From positions 682,001 to 746,000 of the forward strand of contig NZ_FWFU01000001.1 in the NCBI RefSeq assembly GCF_900172255.1: DNA of 64,000 bases, written 5' to 3'. Below are positions 30,973 to 38,252 of the stretch, piece after piece. Position numbers and translations under genes: made by a program. Below the pieces are notes generated by a model that saw nothing but the letters and a program-made list of their open reading frames with translations, made no database searches and was not told the origin of the DNA. This DNA comes from Roseovarius halotolerans (GTDB lineage Bacteria > Pseudomonadota > Alphaproteobacteria > Rhodobacterales > Rhodobacteraceae). How positions within the stretch are numbered: the first letter of the stretch is position 1; the number at the start of each line of letters is the position of its first letter.

Positions 30973-33177
30973 ATGACCGAGGCGCTGCAACAGACGGCCT
31001 TGCGTGCGTCGCAACTGGTCGCGCCGCCGGCGCAATTCTTCATCCCGGCGGCAGCCTCCTTGCAGGAGCGGCGGCCACGAACCCTGAAGCACGGCGATAC
31101 CTTCGCCGTGTTCGATCACAATGGCGATGTGCTCTCGGGGCCAGGCAGCCCCGAGGGCCTGTTCCATCGCGACACCAGGTATCTCTCGCATTACTATCTG
31201 ACCATCGGGGGAGAGCGGCCCATGCTGCTCTCGTCCACATTGCGCGACGATAACGCCACGCTGACCTGCGATCTGACGAATCCCGATCTTTATGACGAAA
31301 CCGGTCGCTGTCTGATTGCGCATGATCGCATCCACATGCGCCGGACGCGGTTTCTCTGGCAGGGCACGTGTTATGAGCGGCTGGCGGTACGCAATTTCGA
31401 CGAGGCCCCACATGAGATTACCTTGGAAATCGCCTTTGAGGCCGATTTTGCGGATATTTTTGAGGTCCGTGGCCGGGTGCGGGCCCGCCGGGGAACGTCG
31501 CTCTTGCCGGAGGTGGATGGCTCGCACGTGCTCTTGTCGTACCGGGGGCTCGACCACAATCCACGTAGCACCGCTCTGCGTTTTGATCCTGCGCCTGCGC
31601 AGCTTGAGCCGGGGAAAGCCGTCTATCGTCTGAGCCTCGCCCCCGGCGAAACGCGTTCGCTCTTTATCGAGATCGGCTGCGACGTGAATGGGGCTGAGGA
31701 TCCTCCGTCGCGCCTGTTTTTCCGCTCGTTGCGGGACGCGCGCCGCGCACTCAGACGTTCTTCTTCCCGCGCAGCCACGGTGCAAAGCTCCAACGAGATA
31801 TTCAACGAGACCATGCGCCGTTCGGTCTCGGACCTCTACATGCTCATGACCGATACGGAGGAGGGGCCCTATCCCTATGCGGGCGTGCCCTGGTTCAGCA
31901 CCGTGTTCGGGCGCGATGCTCTGATCACCGCCTGGGAAATGCTCTGGCTCGACCCGGCGGTCGCGCGGGGCGTTTTACTGCATCTTGCGGCCAACCAGGC
32001 GACGGAATTCGATCCGGATACCGATGCCGAGCCAGGCAAGATCCTTCATGAAGTGCGTTATGGCGAAATGGCGGAAACCGGCGAAGTTCCGTTCCGGCGC
32101 TATTACGGCAGCGTGGATTCGACACCGCTGTTCGTGATGCTCGCCGGGGCGTATTTCGAACGCACCGGCAATCGGGTGGTGCTGGAAACACTCTGGCCGC
32201 ATGTCTGTGCGGCGCTCGACTGGATCGAGACCTATGGCGATCGGGACGGCGACGGTTTCGTGGAATACGGGAGGCGCAGCGACAAGGGGCTCGCCAACCA
32301 GGGGTGGAAGGACAGTCATGATGCGGTGTTTCACGCCGATGGGACGCTGGCCAAGGGGCCGATCGCGCTATGCGAGGTACAGGGCTACGTCTATGCTGCC
32401 CGGCTGGCTGCGTCCGAGATCGCACGGGAACTCGGTCATGACGGGATCGCGGAGGAACAGGCGCAAAAGGCCTCGGAATTGAAGTCCCGTTTTGACGCGG
32501 CGTTCTGGGACGATGAGCTTGGAACCTATGTGCTCGCCCTCGATGGTGACAAACGGCCCTGCCGAGTACGCAGTTCGAACGCGGGCCATCTGCTCTGGAC
32601 GGGAATCGTCCCGGAGGAGCGCGCCGAAACGGTCGTTCGAGCCCTGATGGGGCCGTCGTCTTTCTGCGGATGGGGAGTGCGGACCATTGCCGCGGGTCAG
32701 GCACGGTACAATCCGATGAGCTATCACAACGGGTCGGTCTGGCCCCATGACAATGCGCTGATCGGGGCGGGGTTGGCGCGCTACGGGTTCCGTGAAGAGG
32801 CCGCACGGATTTTCGAGGGCATCTTCTCTGCGGCCACCTATATCGACCTGCGACGGTTGCCGGAGTTGTTCTGCGGCTTCCCGCGCCGCGAGACGCAAGG
32901 CCCCACCTTCTATCCGGTGGCCTGTACGCCGCAGGCCTGGGCGGCGGGAGCGCCGCTTTTGCTGCTTCAGGCCTGTCTCGGGCTGCGCTTCGACGCCGAG
33001 GCGCGGCAGGTGATCTTCGAGCAACCGATCCTTCCGGAGTTTCTGGGAGAGGTCGTGCTGCGCAATCTCCGCCTTGATGGTGGATCCGTCGATGTGGCTC
33101 TGCGCCGGTCTGGCACCCACGTGGTTGCCGATGTTCTGCGTCGCGACGGACCGGTTCGGGTTATTGTGACCACCTGA
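30973..33177 (+). CDS. Amylo-alpha-1,6-glucosidase (glycogen-debranching) family protein
   Basis: A 734-residue soluble enzyme. Residues about 35-230 match the GDE N-terminal beta domain (KHGDTFAVFDHNGDV, HRDTRYLSHY). The (alpha/alpha)6 barrel follows, with WFSTVFGRDALIT near 310, NQGWKDSHDAVFH near 440 and CEVQGYVYAA near 465. These features fit the bacterial debranching-like family, whose activity on glycogen is often only predicted. The start has AAGGAG 6 bases upstream. It forms an operon with the glycosyltransferase and ends just before a strong terminator. Confidence 0.87.
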   Translation: MTEALQQTALRASQLVAPPAQFFIPAAASLQERRPRTLKHGDTFAVFDHNGDVLSGPGSPEGLFHRDTRYLSHYYLTIGGERPMLLSSTLRDDNATLTCDLTNPDLYDETGRCLIAHDRIHMRRTRFLWQGTCYERLAVRNFDEAPHEITLEIAFEADFADIFEVRGRVRARRGTSLLPEVDGSHVLLSYRGLDHNPRSTALRFDPAPAQLEPGKAVYRLSLAPGETRSLFIEIGCDVNGAEDPPSRLFFRSLRDARRALRRSSSRAATVQSSNEIFNETMRRSVSDLYMLMTDTEEGPYPYAGVPWFSTVFGRDALITAWEMLWLDPAVARGVLLHLAANQATEFDPDTDAEPGKILHEVRYGEMAETGEVPFRRYYGSVDSTPLFVMLAGAYFERTGNRVVLETLWPHVCAALDWIETYGDRDGDGFVEYGRRSDKGLANQGWKDSHDAVFHADGTLAKGPIALCEVQGYVYAARLAASEIARELGHDGIAEEQAQKASELKSRFDAAFWDDELGTYVLALDGDKRPCRVRSSNAGHLLWTGIVPEERAETVVRALMGPSSFCGWGVRTIAAGQARYNPMSYHNGSVWPHDNALIGAGLARYGFREEAARIFEGIFSAATYIDLRRLPELFCGFPRRETQGPTFYPVACTPQAWAAGAPLLLLQACLGLRFDAEARQVIFEQPILPEFLGEVVLRNLRLDGGSVDVALRRSGTHVVADVLRRDGPVRVIVTT

Positions 33178-33182
33178 AGGGA

Positions 33183-33212
33183 CGGGCTGGCGCCATCGTC
33201 TGCGCCAGCCCG
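33183..33212. terminator. Bidirectional terminator
   Basis: CGGGCTGGCGC (33183-33193) pairs with GCGCCAGCCCG (33202-33212), loop of 8, followed by ATTTCTG on the plus strand. It lies between the converging glucosidase gene and the small minus-strand gene. Confidence 0.75.
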
Positions 33213-33219
33213 ATTTCTG

Positions 33220-33444
33220 CTACTGCAGATCATCTTCTTCCTGATCGGCTTCGAGCAATTCGACCAGCCGGGCGACCCGGCCCGATGGGAAGGGGCTATG
33301 GGCATCGACCTGCGCCTCGTCCGCCTCGACCCAGGCCTTGGCACAGGCAAGTTCGGAGGCGTCGGCGCCGGTGCGCAGAATATCAGACAGAAGCGTGGGG
33401 TCCGTGCCGGGACCCAGGATGCTTTTCACGTCGTTTTCGGTCAT
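33220..33444 (-). CDS. Small acidic protein of unknown function
   Basis: A 74-residue soluble protein, strongly acidic at its C-terminus (LLEADQEEDDLQ). It has no signal peptide, no membrane helix and one cysteine. The start at 33444 is supported by AAAGGAGGAG a few bases upstream; the longer frame to 33642 would run back through the hsp20 promoter. It is divergent from the Hsp20 at 33657 across about 210 bases. I do not recognise the family. The compact acidic form could suit an adaptor or anti-sigma-like role, but nothing in the sequence proves it. Confidence 0.6.
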   Translation of the reverse strand: MTENDVKSILGPGTDPTLLSDILRTGADASELACAKAWVEADEAQVDAHSPFPSGRVARLVELLEADQEEDDLQ

Positions 33445-33524
33445 GATCTCCTCCTTTCGAATGCTACAAGGAAGCAAGAGAAATATAGGAGAGCTGTTCG
33501 TAGAAAAAAGTTTCCGAGCATCCT

Positions 33525-33554
33525 CTTGAAACCGTAAGGTGCTGTTCCAAATCA
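33525..33554 (+). promoter_or_regulatory. Candidate sigma-32-type promoter for hsp20 cassette
   Basis: CTTGAAA (33525-33531), an exact heat-shock minus-35, then 15 bases and CCAAATCA (33547-33554), a partial minus-10 similar to that before ftsH copy 2. The transcript would start about 95 bases before hsp20. Confidence 0.45.
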
Positions 33555-33656
33555 CTTTATGCAGATCGCCCAGATGGGGATCGGCCATAAAGCGGGACAT
33601 CGCTCCTGCGGTGCTCCCGATGTCTGTACCCATGTTGCTCAAAGGAGGATATGGCT

Positions 33657-34154
33657 ATGGCAACGACACTTGATTTTGCACCTCTGTTCCGTTCGAGCGT
33701 TGGCTTCGACCGTATGCTCGACGCGCTCGAGACAGCCCGTCGAGTGGAGACGCTCGACAACTGGCCGCCTTATGACATCGTCAAGACCGGCGAGGACGAC
33801 TATCGCATCGACATGGCGGTGGCGGGCTTTGCCGAAGACGATCTGACCCTGACCCAAGACAAGAACATGCTGATCGTGTCGGGCCGCAAGGAGACGCCCG
33901 AAGGTGACGGCGGTGTCAGCTATCTCTATCGTGGCATCGCCGGCCGGTCGTTTGAACGTCGGTTCGAACTGGCCGATCACGTCCGGGTCGAAGCGGCCAC
34001 GCTGTCGAACGGCTTGCTGACCGTCGAGCTCAAGCGCGAGATCCCCGAGGAACTCAAACCGCGTCGGATCGAGATCGCGTCGGCTGAGGCGACCGAGGGT
34101 CTCGAGACCAGGCAGCTCGAGACAGCTCCAGAGCCGGAACCGGTCGCGGCCTGA
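33657..34154 (+). CDS. Small heat shock protein Hsp20 (IbpA-like)
   Basis: A 165-residue Hsp20 of a different subtype from the other six. It begins DFAPLFRSSVGFDRMLDAL and has NWPPYDIVKTGEDDYRIDMAVAGF, the IbpA/class A signature. SYLYRGIAGRSFERRFELADHV and GLLTVELKREIPEE follow, then an acidic Glu/Pro C-tail. The ATG at 33651 is only 2 bases from AGGAGG, so the second ATG at 33657 (8 bases) is preferred. It heads a plus-strand cassette with NDUFS4-like, omega-like and SPW genes. Confidence 0.93.
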   Translation: MATTLDFAPLFRSSVGFDRMLDALETARRVETLDNWPPYDIVKTGEDDYRIDMAVAGFAEDDLTLTQDKNMLIVSGRKETPEGDGGVSYLYRGIAGRSFERRFELADHVRVEAATLSNGLLTVELKREIPEELKPRRIEIASAEATEGLETRQLETAPEPEPVAA

Positions 34155-34163
34155 ACCAGCTTG

Positions 34164-34205
34164 GACCCAGAACGGGACGTTCCGGCCGCTCGGGTGGCGG
34201 CCGGA
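34164..34205 (+). repeat. Repeated motif and hairpin downstream of hsp20
   Basis: GACCCAG (34164-34170) and GGACGTTCCGGC (34175-34186) repeat the motif at 24919-24940. A 9-base stem TCCGGCCGC / GCGGCCGGA (34181-34189 with 34197-34205) follows. No T-run, so probably an intercistronic mRNA structure before the NDUFS4-like gene. Confidence 0.5.
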
Positions 34206-34234
34206 CGCCCTTCCTGCAATCTGGAGGCTAAGAG

Positions 34235-34966
34235 ATGAACGTGATCAGCGGAGATTTCACAGGACAATCACATGTATCACCCATTCTGAGTCAGGCCGGT
34301 TCGCGACCAGACTGGGACTCTTCTCTGCCGGACGATGCGGTCGCCCGGATATGGAAACCGTCGAAATCGGCGATGACCTCGGGGCGCACGCGTACGAAGG
34401 GCTGGAAGATGAGCTTTCCACGCCGGACCGGTCCTTGGCTCGAGCCTTTGATGGGCTGGACGGGTGGCGACGACACGATCCAGCAGATAGACCTTAGCTT
34501 TCCGACGCTGGAAGCCGCTATTCGCCATGCAAAGCGTCTGGGGGTGGCTTACGAGGTGCATCTGCCGGCAGGCGAAGCCGCGCGCCGTGCCGCCCGGGCA
34601 CGGGACAGGCAGGCCGGGCTGTGGTCCGATGCCACGCTCTCTCGGCTCGGACTGTCCGAGATGCGGCAAACCTATCGTGACGCGATGGCCGGCGCAAAAC
34701 GGCGGGGCGATCCGAAAGGCGGCGATGATGGGCGTTCTCCCATTGAAGTTGCTTCGGACGCCAGCCTGTCGTTGGAGGCTCGCCGTTCTATCCTGATGAA
34801 CTGGGCCTACACGGAGTATCTTCAGGATGTCGCCAGCACCGAAGGCATGCCGGAAAACCAGCGTGCATCGCAGTTTGCCGAGGTTGAACGAGCGCTGTTG
34901 GCGCTTGAAGCGGCGGTGGCCGCCGACGGATTGTATCCATCCGTTGAGGAAGGGAGGGCGGCATGA
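34235..34966 (+). CDS. NDUFS4-like protein with C-terminal extension, copy 3
   Basis: A 243-residue protein. Residues about 34-110 form an NDUFS4-like domain (AVARIWKPSKSAMTSG, GWKMSF, WLEPLMGWTGGDDTIQQIDLSF, AIRHAKRLGVAYEV). This is the most canonical of the three copies, with the ARIY-like opening of true NDUFS4. Residues 115-243 are a separate charged helical region (SRLGLSEMRQTYRDAM, LSLEARRSILMNWAYTEYLQDV) not seen in copies 1 and 2. It lacks the ESFPASDPPAW tail. GGAGG precedes the start. Its stop overlaps the omega-like gene by 4 bases, so the two are translationally coupled. Confidence 0.75.
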   Translation: MNVISGDFTGQSHVSPILSQAGSRPDWDSSLPDDAVARIWKPSKSAMTSGRTRTKGWKMSFPRRTGPWLEPLMGWTGGDDTIQQIDLSFPTLEAAIRHAKRLGVAYEVHLPAGEAARRAARARDRQAGLWSDATLSRLGLSEMRQTYRDAMAGAKRRGDPKGGDDGRSPIEVASDASLSLEARRSILMNWAYTEYLQDVASTEGMPENQRASQFAEVERALLALEAAVAADGLYPSVEEGRAA

Positions 34967-35202
34967 ATCCCTTCGTTGCAATTGATGCCCAGCAGGCGGT
35001 GCCCGATCGTTTCGCACTGGTCCTCGCCGCGAGCGCCCGCAGCCGGGCGCTGAGGGCCGGGGCAGAACCGCGGGTCGAACCTAAACGGCAAGCAACCGAA
35101 GAGCTTGCCTTGGAAGAGATCGCGACCGGTGCGATTTCGCAGGAGGAGCTGTTGCCCTTCCTGCCTGCGCCGGCGCCCAAGCGGCTGGCTCGGCCGCATT
35201 GA
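34963..35202 (+). CDS. RNA polymerase omega (RpoZ)-like small protein
   Basis: A 79-residue protein. Residues 10-60 follow the omega-subunit pattern: VPDRFALVLAASARSRALRAG matches the vpNRFeLvllAahRAR helix, and ELALEEIATGAIS matches the vALrEIAde helix. A Pro/Arg-rich end (PFLPAPAPKRLARPH) replaces the usual longer acidic tail. Omega binds the beta-prime subunit, helps assemble RNA polymerase and forms part of a ppGpp site. The host should already have its own rpoZ, so this would be an accessory omega. Its start overlaps the NDUFS4-like gene by 4 bases. Assignment rests on motif reading only. Confidence 0.65.
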   Translation: MNPFVAIDAQQAVPDRFALVLAASARSRALRAGAEPRVEPKRQATEELALEEIATGAISQEELLPFLPAPAPKRLARPH

Positions 35203-35232
35203 ATCCCTGGTGAAGAGAAAGGAGGTAACACC

Positions 35233-35595
35233 ATGAGCAAGACCTGGACCACGAACTATGACAAGCTTGGCGACGGCATCAGCCTTCTCGCGGGCCTAGC
35301 CCTCGCTGGGTTGCCCTTCGTCGTCACGATGACCGATATTGCCTTCTGGAGCGCCCTACTGACAGGAGGACTGATCGCAGTGCTTGCCGCAATTGCGCTT
35401 TGGCGACCGCATGAAGGGCTTGACTGGGCGCGTATGGTTGCGGGTGTCTGGGCTGCGATCAGCCCATGGGCTCTCGTAGCCGGCTTCACGCTCAGTATCG
35501 CGCTTGCCCATGTGGCCCTCGGCGTGCTCGCGCTGGCCTTTCCCGCCTGGCGGCGCTGGAAGAACGACGGTGGGAATTCTGCTCTGACAGCCTAA
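35233..35595 (+). CDS. SPW repeat membrane protein
   Basis: A 120-residue membrane protein with four hydrophobic helices. The third carries WAAISPWALVAGF, the SPW repeat signature. The N-terminus is short and polar. AAAGGAGG lies upstream. It is last in the hsp20-NDUFS4-omega cassette and is followed by a strong terminator. SPW-repeat proteins have no settled function; in bacterial stress islands they often travel with chaperones. Confidence 0.8.
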   Translation: MSKTWTTNYDKLGDGISLLAGLALAGLPFVVTMTDIAFWSALLTGGLIAVLAAIALWRPHEGLDWARMVAGVWAAISPWALVAGFTLSIALAHVALGVLALAFPAWRRWKNDGGNSALTA

Positions 35596-35600
35596 TTTGG

Positions 35601-35628
35601 CTACCGGCCCCGCGAACGGGGCCGGTAG
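35601..35628 (+). terminator. Rho-independent terminator of the hsp20 cassette
   Basis: A perfect 12-base stem, CTACCGGCCCCG (35601-35612) with CGGGGCCGGTAG (35617-35628), a CGAA tetraloop and a TTTCTT tail. Confidence 0.88.
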
Positions 35629-36033
35629 TTTCTTACGTTGTTTGAAAGACCAACGAAGTAGTGACGCGTTATCGGGATTTAAACCTCCACCTTCGGAGGG
35701 CAGCGCTCAAGAGTGCTGTCGCGTTTCCGCCAAGGCTAAGCTACCGCTCGAAATAGCAATTCCAGACCGCGGGAAATCCCCACAACCATCGCAATTTTCT
35801 TAGATACATCTCTAACATCATCTGGCCCCATGGGCCGACCGTCCAGTGGCAAGTTATGATGGGTGCGCCCTCCCGCAACCATCTTTACTTGCTCGGGGCG
35901 CAAGTTGTGATCAGATCCTGCCCCCGCAACCAACGATACTTCGATAATTTGAAGGCAGATCGCTTGGAGTGTGGCCTATTTGAGCTTCCTTCAAAGTTTC
36001 AGGCTGGGGAACCTTCGGCAAGGCGGGCTGAGC
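35629..36033. other. Non-coding region beside the integrase: hairpins and direct repeats
   Basis: About 400 bases with no convincing gene. Two adjacent hairpins lie at 35684-35699 (CCTCC/GGAGG) and 35701-35718 (CAGCGCT/AGTGCTG, CAAG loop), better paired if transcribed on the plus strand. Two imperfect 41-base direct repeats lie at 35849-35889 and 35900-35940, 51 bases apart. Each contains CCCGCAACCA, which resembles a tRNA 3' end. A minus-strand frame across these repeats is low in credibility as a gene. Confidence 0.55.
35849..35940. repeat. Two imperfect 41-base direct repeats (period 51)
   Basis: Each copy begins GCAAGTT-R-TGAT, has CGCAACCA in the same place and ends TACT. The second contains ATCCTGCCCCCGCAACCA, like the T-arm/acceptor end of an initiator tRNA. 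No 5' tRNA half is present. Confidence 0.5.
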
Positions 36034-37104
36034 TCAGGCTCTGTCGATTGCGACCTGCATTCCCGGCCAGTTTGCATATTTGTCGCCTGTTTCTCGGATG
36101 TGCGTATAGCGTTTCAGGCTAACCCAAGACCTGTGTCCGCTGACCGCCGCGACATGGGGGATGTTCCAACCCATCTCGAACAACCGGGAAATGCCTTCGT
36201 GGCGCAGATCGTGGAAGTGCAGATCCTCGATCCCGAGTAGCTTGCAAGCGCGTGTGAAGTTGGTCGTGATCGCGTCCGGGGAGTAGGGGAAGATCTCAGC
36301 CTTGCTCTTGCGCATACTGTCGATGACCCGAATGGCCTCCTCAGGCAGATCGACCCAGGTATCGTTTCCGAGTTTTTCGCCGGGATGCTTCATGTCGCGG
36401 ACCAGGATGCGCTTGTGCTCCTTCTGAAAGTCATCCCAGGTGAGCCGGGTGATCTCTGCCTGTCGGCGCGTCGAGAAGAGAGCGAAAACGATCACCTTGT
36501 GCATGGGCATGGCTTGAGGCGTTCTCTGGCGCCGATCAATGAAGTGGGCCAGCAGCCGGTCGAGTTCATCAAGGGTGGGCCTGCGGTTCCGCTGCGCAGA
36601 ACGGGAGATGATCCCCATGCGGCGCGCGACGGTGATCGCGTCTCTCATCTCCCGGTCATCCAGTCGAAAGTCCCACATCGGTCGGGCTATGGCGAAAATG
36701 GAGGCGAGATGGCTCGCGTAGTTCCCGACGGTTTGCGGTTGTCCAGGCAGTGACTGAAGGAACTCGATGATATCCTTCGCCTTGATGGTGGAGCAGGGCA
36801 GATCGGCGATCGGGTAGGTGGTGATGGTCCTGAGGACCTGCGCTTTCGTGCGGCCGATGTCCTTCACGGCTTCCTCGGTATAGCGCTCGATCGCTTTGGA
36901 CAGCGGGGGATCGGATGCGTTCAACTCTTCCAGCGCACCAGGTCTTGCTAGCTCTTTCTCGCGTTTCTTTATCCAGGCGGTCGCAGCTGGACGTCTGTCA
37001 AAAGTCTTCGTCTCATGATAGACGGTGCCCTCGCGCATCACTCGTACACGTGCCCTGTAGCTGTTATGTCCATCCTTGCGTTTGCGCGTGGTGATCGAGC
37101 CCAT
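36034..37104 (-). CDS. int: Tyrosine site-specific recombinase (integrase), dusA-targeting
   Basis: A 356-residue phage-type integrase. An N-terminal AP2-like or SAM-like arm domain (TTRKRKDGHNSYRARVRV) precedes the catalytic domain, with the first Arg in FSTRRQAEITRLTW near 211, HDLRHEG near 303 and the nucleophile Tyr in VSLKRYTHI near 337. The start at 37104 has GGGGAG close upstream; the frame is open to 37257 but that part is inside dusA. It is divergent from dusA, 119 bases away. Integrases of this kind insert elements at the 5' end of dusA, which fits the layout. Confidence 0.93.
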   Translation of the reverse strand: MGSITTRKRKDGHNSYRARVRVMREGTVYHETKTFDRRPAATAWIKKREKELARPGALEELNASDPPLSKAIERYTEEAVKDIGRTKAQVLRTITTYPIADLPCSTIKAKDIIEFLQSLPGQPQTVGNYASHLASIFAIARPMWDFRLDDREMRDAITVARRMGIISRSAQRNRRPTLDELDRLLAHFIDRRQRTPQAMPMHKVIVFALFSTRRQAEITRLTWDDFQKEHKRILVRDMKHPGEKLGNDTWVDLPEEAIRVIDSMRKSKAEIFPYSPDAITTNFTRACKLLGIEDLHFHDLRHEGISRLFEMGWNIPHVAAVSGHRSWVSLKRYTHIRETGDKYANWPGMQVAIDRA

Positions 37105-37116
37105 GATGGTCTCCCC

Positions 37117-37185
37117 ATTTGGTCCATGGAACTGTATTTGGTCCACAGGACCAAATCCAGTGTCAAAATCGACTGATTTGGTCCA
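37117..37185. promoter_or_regulatory. ATTTGGTCCA repeats between int and dusA
   Basis: ATTTGGTCCA occurs at 37117-37126, 37136-37145 and 37176-37185. An inverted GGACCAAAT at 37148-37156 makes a perfect palindrome with the second copy (TTTGGTCC-ACA-GGACCAAA, 37137-37155). A TTGACA on the minus strand (37166-37161) puts the palindrome where the int minus-10 should be. On the plus strand CATAAT (37184-37189) overlaps the third copy as a possible dusA minus-10. They look like operator or integrase/excisionase arm sites. Confidence 0.6.
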
Positions 37186-37223
37186 TAATGAGCGGAAACG
37201 AGACGAGCTGAAGGTGCGCCGAA

Positions 37224-38252
37224 GTGGCTGAGAAAAAAAGAAAAAAGGAGATATCAACGGCTTCCCGTCTGTCCGTCGCGCCCATGATGGATTGGACCGA
37301 CCGGCATTGCCGATACCTGCACCGGCTCATGTCGCGGCGCGTGTTGCTTTATACCGAGATGGTGACCGCTCCGGCGCTGGTGCGCGGGGGGGCGGTGCAT
37401 CTGCTGGAATACGGCCCCGAAGAACATCCTGTCGCGTTGCAGCTGGGCGGATCGGACCCCGAGGAACTGGCGCAGGCGGCGCGGCTTGGGGCAGAGGCGG
37501 GATATGACGAGATAAACCTCAATGTCGGCTGCCCCAGCGACCGGGTTCAATCGGGCACGTTCGGCGCCGTGCTGATGAAGGATCCGGGCCTTGTCGCCGA
37601 ATGCTGTGCCGCGATGATCGAGGTGCAACCTGTCGAGGTCACGGTGAAATGCCGCATCGGTGTCGATGAGCAGGATCCGGAGACGGTGTTGCCAGAGTTC
37701 CTGTCGCGGGTCGGCGCGGCAGGGGTGGAGCGTTTCGCGATCCATGCGCGAAAGGCGTGGCTTCAGGGGCTTTCGCCCAAGGAGAACCGCGATATTCCGC
37801 CGCTCGATTATGATTTGGTGCTACGTATGAAGGCGCTGTTTCCGGGGCTGCATCTGTCGGTCAATGGCGGGATCGGGTCGCTTGAACAGGCCCGTGGCTT
37901 CCTGGAGGCCGGGCTTGACGGCGTGATGGTCGGGCGCGCGGCCTATCACCAGCCCGCCGATATTCTCTGCGCGGCGGACCGGGTGATATTCGGAGAGGAT
38001 GGCCGGGACAGCACAGCCGAGGACGCGGTGCGCGCGATGCTGCCCTATATCGCGCGCCACATGGATTCGGGCGGGCGGCTGCACCAGGTGACGCGACACA
38101 TGCTGGGCCTTTTCGCCGGGCGGCCCGGCGCGCGGGCCTGGCGGCGAGTCCTGTCCGAGGGTGCAAGCCGCCCCGGCGCGGGCCCTGAGCTGGTAGAAGA
38201 GGCGCTGGCGCAGATCGAGCCTGCGATGACGGACGCCCGCGTGCGGGTCTGA
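37224..38252 (+). CDS. dusA: tRNA-dihydrouridine synthase A, 5' end supplied by the island
   Basis: A 342-residue FMN enzyme that reduces uridines in the tRNA D-loop. LSVAPMMDWTDRHCRYLHRL opens the TIM barrel near residue 17, and INLNVGCPSDRVQSGTFGAVLM with the catalytic Cys is near 99. The KAWLQGLSPKENR and GGIGSLEQARGFL segments follow. The first 15 residues are a Lys-rich extension (GTG start, MAEKKRKKEI) unlike a normal DusA N-terminus, as expected if the element replaced the original start. Ribosome site is weak. An ATG at 37284 could be a shorter start but would drop conserved residues. Confidence 0.93.
   Translation: MAEKKRKKEISTASRLSVAPMMDWTDRHCRYLHRLMSRRVLLYTEMVTAPALVRGGAVHLLEYGPEEHPVALQLGGSDPEELAQAARLGAEAGYDEINLNVGCPSDRVQSGTFGAVLMKDPGLVAECCAAMIEVQPVEVTVKCRIGVDEQDPETVLPEFLSRVGAAGVERFAIHARKAWLQGLSPKENRDIPPLDYDLVLRMKALFPGLHLSVNGGIGSLEQARGFLEAGLDGVMVGRAAYHQPADILCAADRVIFGEDGRDSTAEDAVRAMLPYIARHMDSGGRLHQVTRHMLGLFAGRPGARAWRRVLSEGASRPGAGPELVEEALAQIEPAMTDARVRV
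37275..37315. other. Probable attachment site (right junction) inside dusA
   Basis: The coding run for APMMDWTDRHC (about 37278-37310) is the conserved dusA segment used as the core site by dusA-specific integrases. All island genes lie to its left, all chromosomal genes to its right. The matching left copy is outside the window, so the exact crossover is not proven. Confidence 0.5.

Noticed and set aside
35655..35760. tRNA-like stretch on the minus strand (GGTTTAAATCCC with a possible TGA anticodon loop)
   Set aside because: The T-stem and acceptor stem do not pair, and the anticodon stem has a mismatch; the plus strand pairs better as simple hairpins.
35736..35933. 65-codon minus-strand frame with repeated MVAG-like segments
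   Set aside because: It is the translation of the 41-base direct repeats, whose tRNA-end-like content gives protein-like strings by chance.
37099..37290. 11-base repeat GCCCATGATGG at 37099-37109 and 37280-37290 as an attachment pair
   Set aside because: Too short and only 181 bases apart; the first copy spans the integrase start codon. The real partner site should be beyond the left end.
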